Assembly: GCA_017561105.1 (NCBI GenBank)
Contig: JAFZDR010000136.1
Span: 1-8,082 of the forward strand
Length of the DNA stretch: 8,082 nucleotides
Direction of reading: 5' to 3'
Source of the DNA: Alistipes sp.
GTDB lineage: Bacteria > Bacteroidota > Bacteroidia > Bacteroidales > Rikenellaceae
Below, one piece after another: positions 6,025-8,082 of this stretch (within the stretch, counting starts at the first letter, position 1; each line of letters starts with the position of its first letter). The notes under the pieces are model-generated. The model was given only the letters and a program-made list of their open reading frames with translations. It was not told where the DNA came from and did not search any database. Both the position numbers and the translations under genes were made by a program.

Positions 6025-8082
6025 ATGGGAAAGAGTTATAAACAGATTGTTAAGGTTATTGCCATTTGTGCTGCATTGGTGGCCGTGGCATTCTTTTTTG
6101 GTTACGGAATAGGTAAAATGTTAAAGAATATGTTGAGAGATATCGAGTACCCTGAAACAGCGCGTGAGGGCGTTGTTGACAACTATCACGGAGTGGAGAT
6201 TGCCGACCCTTATCGCTGGTTGGAGGATGATATGTCGGAGCGCACAGCCGAGTGGGTGAAGGCGCAGAACGAGGTTACATTTGGCTACCTCAATTCGCTC
6301 CCGCAGCGCGATGCTATCCGCGAGCGATTGACAGAATTGTGGAACTACCCTTCGCAGAGTGCTCCGGCAAAGCGTGGCGAGTGGTACTACATCTCGCGTA
6401 ACAGCGGACTTCAAAATCAGAGCGTTCTCTACCGCAAGCGCAACCTTGCCGATAGTGAGGAGGAGGTATTCTTCGATCCAAACACCCTTTCGGAGGATGG
6501 TACCGTGGCGTTGCATGCGGGATCGTTCACTAAGGATGGCAAGTATTTCGCCTATGCTCTTGCTGCTGCAGGTTCGGATTGGGTGGAGATTAAGGTTTTG
6601 GATACCGAAACCATGCAACCTCTTGCCGACCACATCAAGTGGGTGAAGTTCTCGGGTGCATCGTGGACTCGCGATGGCCGTGGCTTCTACTATAGCGCAT
6701 ACGACGCTCCAAAGGAGGGTGATGCGGTATATTCGGCTCAGAATACCAACCAGAAGGTCTATTTCCACCGCCTTGGTACTACGCAGGCGGAGGATATCCT
6801 CATCTTCGAGGATAAGAAGAATCCGCTCCACTACCACCATGGTGGCGAGAGCGAGGATGGCAAGTGGCAGTTTGTTACCTCGTCGGCAGGTACTTCGGGT
6901 ACACAGATTCTCTATAAGGGCAAGAAGGAGCGCAAATTCCGCGTGTTGTTCGAGGGCTTCGAGTTCGACTATATGATTCTTGATTGCTACGAGGATGAGC
7001 TCCTCGTTGTAACAAACGACAACGCACCAAACTACCGTCTTATGGGTGTAAACCTCAATACGGGTGACAAGTACAACATCATCCCTGAGGGCGAGTCGTT
7101 GCTCGAGGCTGTAGGTATGGCTGGCAAATACCTCTTTGCCGAGTACCTTATCGATGCGCAGAACAAGATCTTCCAGTATGACCGCAAGGGTAACCTCGTG
7201 CGCGAGGTTGAGCTTCCGATTATCGGCTCGGTAGGCGGCTTCGACGGCGAAAGAGAGGACAAGGAGGTCTATTATGCTGTGGCAAACTACACCTCGCCAA
7301 GCATAATCTACAGCTATGATATCGAGAGTGGCAATAGCGAGCTTTACCACCGCTCGGAGGTGAAGTTCGACTGCGAGAACTATGAGACAAAGCAGATATT
7401 CTTCGAGAGCAAGGATGGAACTCGCGTGCCGATGTTCGTGTCGCACAAGAAGGGACTAAAATTAGATGGTAACAACCCTTGTTACCTCTACGGATATGGA
7501 GGTTTCCAGATTAACCTCACACCTTCGTTCTCGACCACCGCAGCGATGTTCATGGAGCAGGGCGGTATCTACTGCGTAGTGAACCTTCGTGGCGGCTCGG
7601 AGTATGGCGAGGAGTGGCACAAGGGCGGTATGTTGGAGAATAAGCAGAATGTCTTCGACGACTTTATCGCGGCTGCTGAGTATCTTATCGCCGAGGGTTA
7701 CACTTCGAGCAAGAAATTGGCTATTGCCGGTGGCTCGAATGGAGGTTTGTTGGTGGGTGCCTGTATGACACAACGACCTGATTTGTACGCTGTTGCATTG
7801 CCGGCTGTGGGTGTGTTGGATATGTTGCGCTACCACCTCTTCACAATTGGTCACGGCTGGGTTGTGGAGTATGGCTCATCGGCTAATAAGGAGCAGTTCG
7901 ACTTCCTCATAAAGTATTCGCCATTGCACAACTTGCGCGAGGGCGTGGAGTACCCTGCGACACTCGTAACTACGGGTGACCACGACGACCGTGTAGTGCC
8001 GGCACATTCGTTCAAGTTCGCAGCCGAGTTGCAGCACTGCCACAAGGGCGATAACCCTGTGCTTATCCGTATCGATACCAAC
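6025..8082 (+). CDS. Prolyl oligopeptidase, peptidase family S9A (3' truncated by window edge)
   Basis: A serine peptidase that cleaves short peptides after proline. The frame runs from ATG 6025 to the last base of the window (686 codons, no stop). After an N-terminal hydrophobic segment (residues about 8-30, with basic residues before it) comes the S9A N-terminal signature YPETAREGVVDNYHG and IADPYRWLEDD (about 43-68). The seven-bladed propeller region follows, for example SGASWTRDGRGFYYSAYD and NPLHYHHG. The C-terminal alpha/beta-hydrolase domain begins around DGTRVPMFVSHKKG. It includes YGYGGFQINLTPSFS and VVNLRGGSEYGEEWHKGG, then the nucleophile S571 in GGSNGG and the catalytic D654 in GDHDDRVVP. 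The catalytic histidine, normally in the DT-x-AGHG segment, should fall just beyond the edge, since the window ends at DTN. The N-terminal segment suggests a membrane-anchored or exported periplasmic enzyme; no lipobox is evident. ATG codons at residues 32 and 36 could give a shorter, cytoplasmic form. Family call is very sure. Confidence 0.95.
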   Translation, partial: MGKSYKQIVKVIAICAALVAVAFFFGYGIGKMLKNMLRDIEYPETAREGVVDNYHGVEIADPYRWLEDDMSERTAEWVKAQNEVTFGYLNSLPQRDAIRERLTELWNYPSQSAPAKRGEWYYISRNSGLQNQSVLYRKRNLADSEEEVFFDPNTLSEDGTVALHAGSFTKDGKYFAYALAAAGSDWVEIKVLDTETMQPLADHIKWVKFSGASWTRDGRGFYYSAYDAPKEGDAVYSAQNTNQKVYFHRLGTTQAEDILIFEDKKNPLHYHHGGESEDGKWQFVTSSAGTSGTQILYKGKKERKFRVLFEGFEFDYMILDCYEDELLVVTNDNAPNYRLMGVNLNTGDKYNIIPEGESLLEAVGMAGKYLFAEYLIDAQNKIFQYDRKGNLVREVELPIIGSVGGFDGEREDKEVYYAVANYTSPSIIYSYDIESGNSELYHRSEVKFDCENYETKQIFFESKDGTRVPMFVSHKKGLKLDGNNPCYLYGYGGFQINLTPSFSTTAAMFMEQGGIYCVVNLRGGSEYGEEWHKGGMLENKQNVFDDFIAAAEYLIAEGYTSSKKLAIAGGSNGGLLVGACMTQRPDLYAVALPAVGVLDMLRYHLFTIGHGWVVEYGSSANKEQFDFLIKYSPLHNLREGVEYPATLVTTGDHDDRVVPAHSFKFAAELQHCHKGDNPVLIRIDTN

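Noticed and set aside
6121..7446. Long (441-codon) open frame on the minus strand inside the oligopeptidase gene
   Set aside because: It lies wholly antisense to a clear S9A peptidase, its translation resembles no family I know, and such frames arise from the strong GAG/CTC-type codon bias of the sense gene.

Overview
The window looks like ordinary core chromosome of a Bacteroidales bacterium. Three things point there: promoter-like TAnnTTTG elements (the Bacteroidetes -7 box) just upstream of several starts, the absence of Shine-Dalgarno sequences, and Bacteroidetes-style versions of MetG (KISTS loop plus C-terminal OB domain), IlvE and YbeY. The roughly even base composition and heavy GAG/AAG use would fit an Alistipes-like (Rikenellaceae) gut species, but that genus-level guess is inference.

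Layout. On the + strand, the 3' two-thirds of metG (methionyl-tRNA synthetase) runs in from the left edge. After a 64-bp gap comes ilvE (branched-chain aminotransferase). ilvE converges on a minus-strand block that reads, in transcription order, PAP2 phosphatase, ybeY (rRNA-maturation endonuclease) and mnmG/gidA (tRNA wobble-uridine modification). A divergent promoter region of about 95 bp separates the PAP2 gene from a + strand S9A prolyl oligopeptidase gene, which runs off the right edge a few codons short of its expected catalytic histidine. There are no RNA genes, insertion sequences, CRISPR arrays or phage genes, and no gene-free stretch exceeds about 155 bp.

How the genes fit together. 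metG, ybeY and mnmG all serve translation (tRNA charging, ribosome maturation, tRNA modification), and ilvE supplies or degrades branched-chain amino acids. The PAP2 protein and the prolyl oligopeptidase are envelope or periplasmic enzymes predicted from their N-terminal hydrophobic segments. ybeY and the PAP2 gene each carry a -7-like element exactly 7 nt before the ATG, which suggests separate, nearly leaderless transcripts rather than one tight operon.

Most notable signal. Three intergenic palindromes share the core GTTCC-nCG(n)-GGAAC, which is the shape of the ParB-binding site parS (TGTTCCACGTGGAACA). One lies between metG and ilvE and two lie between ilvE and mnmG. The first two differ from the parS palindrome by a single base. 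The third lacks one central base and forms the head of a perfect 14-bp-stem bidirectional terminator. I found no convincing evidence of an undescribed multi-gene system here.
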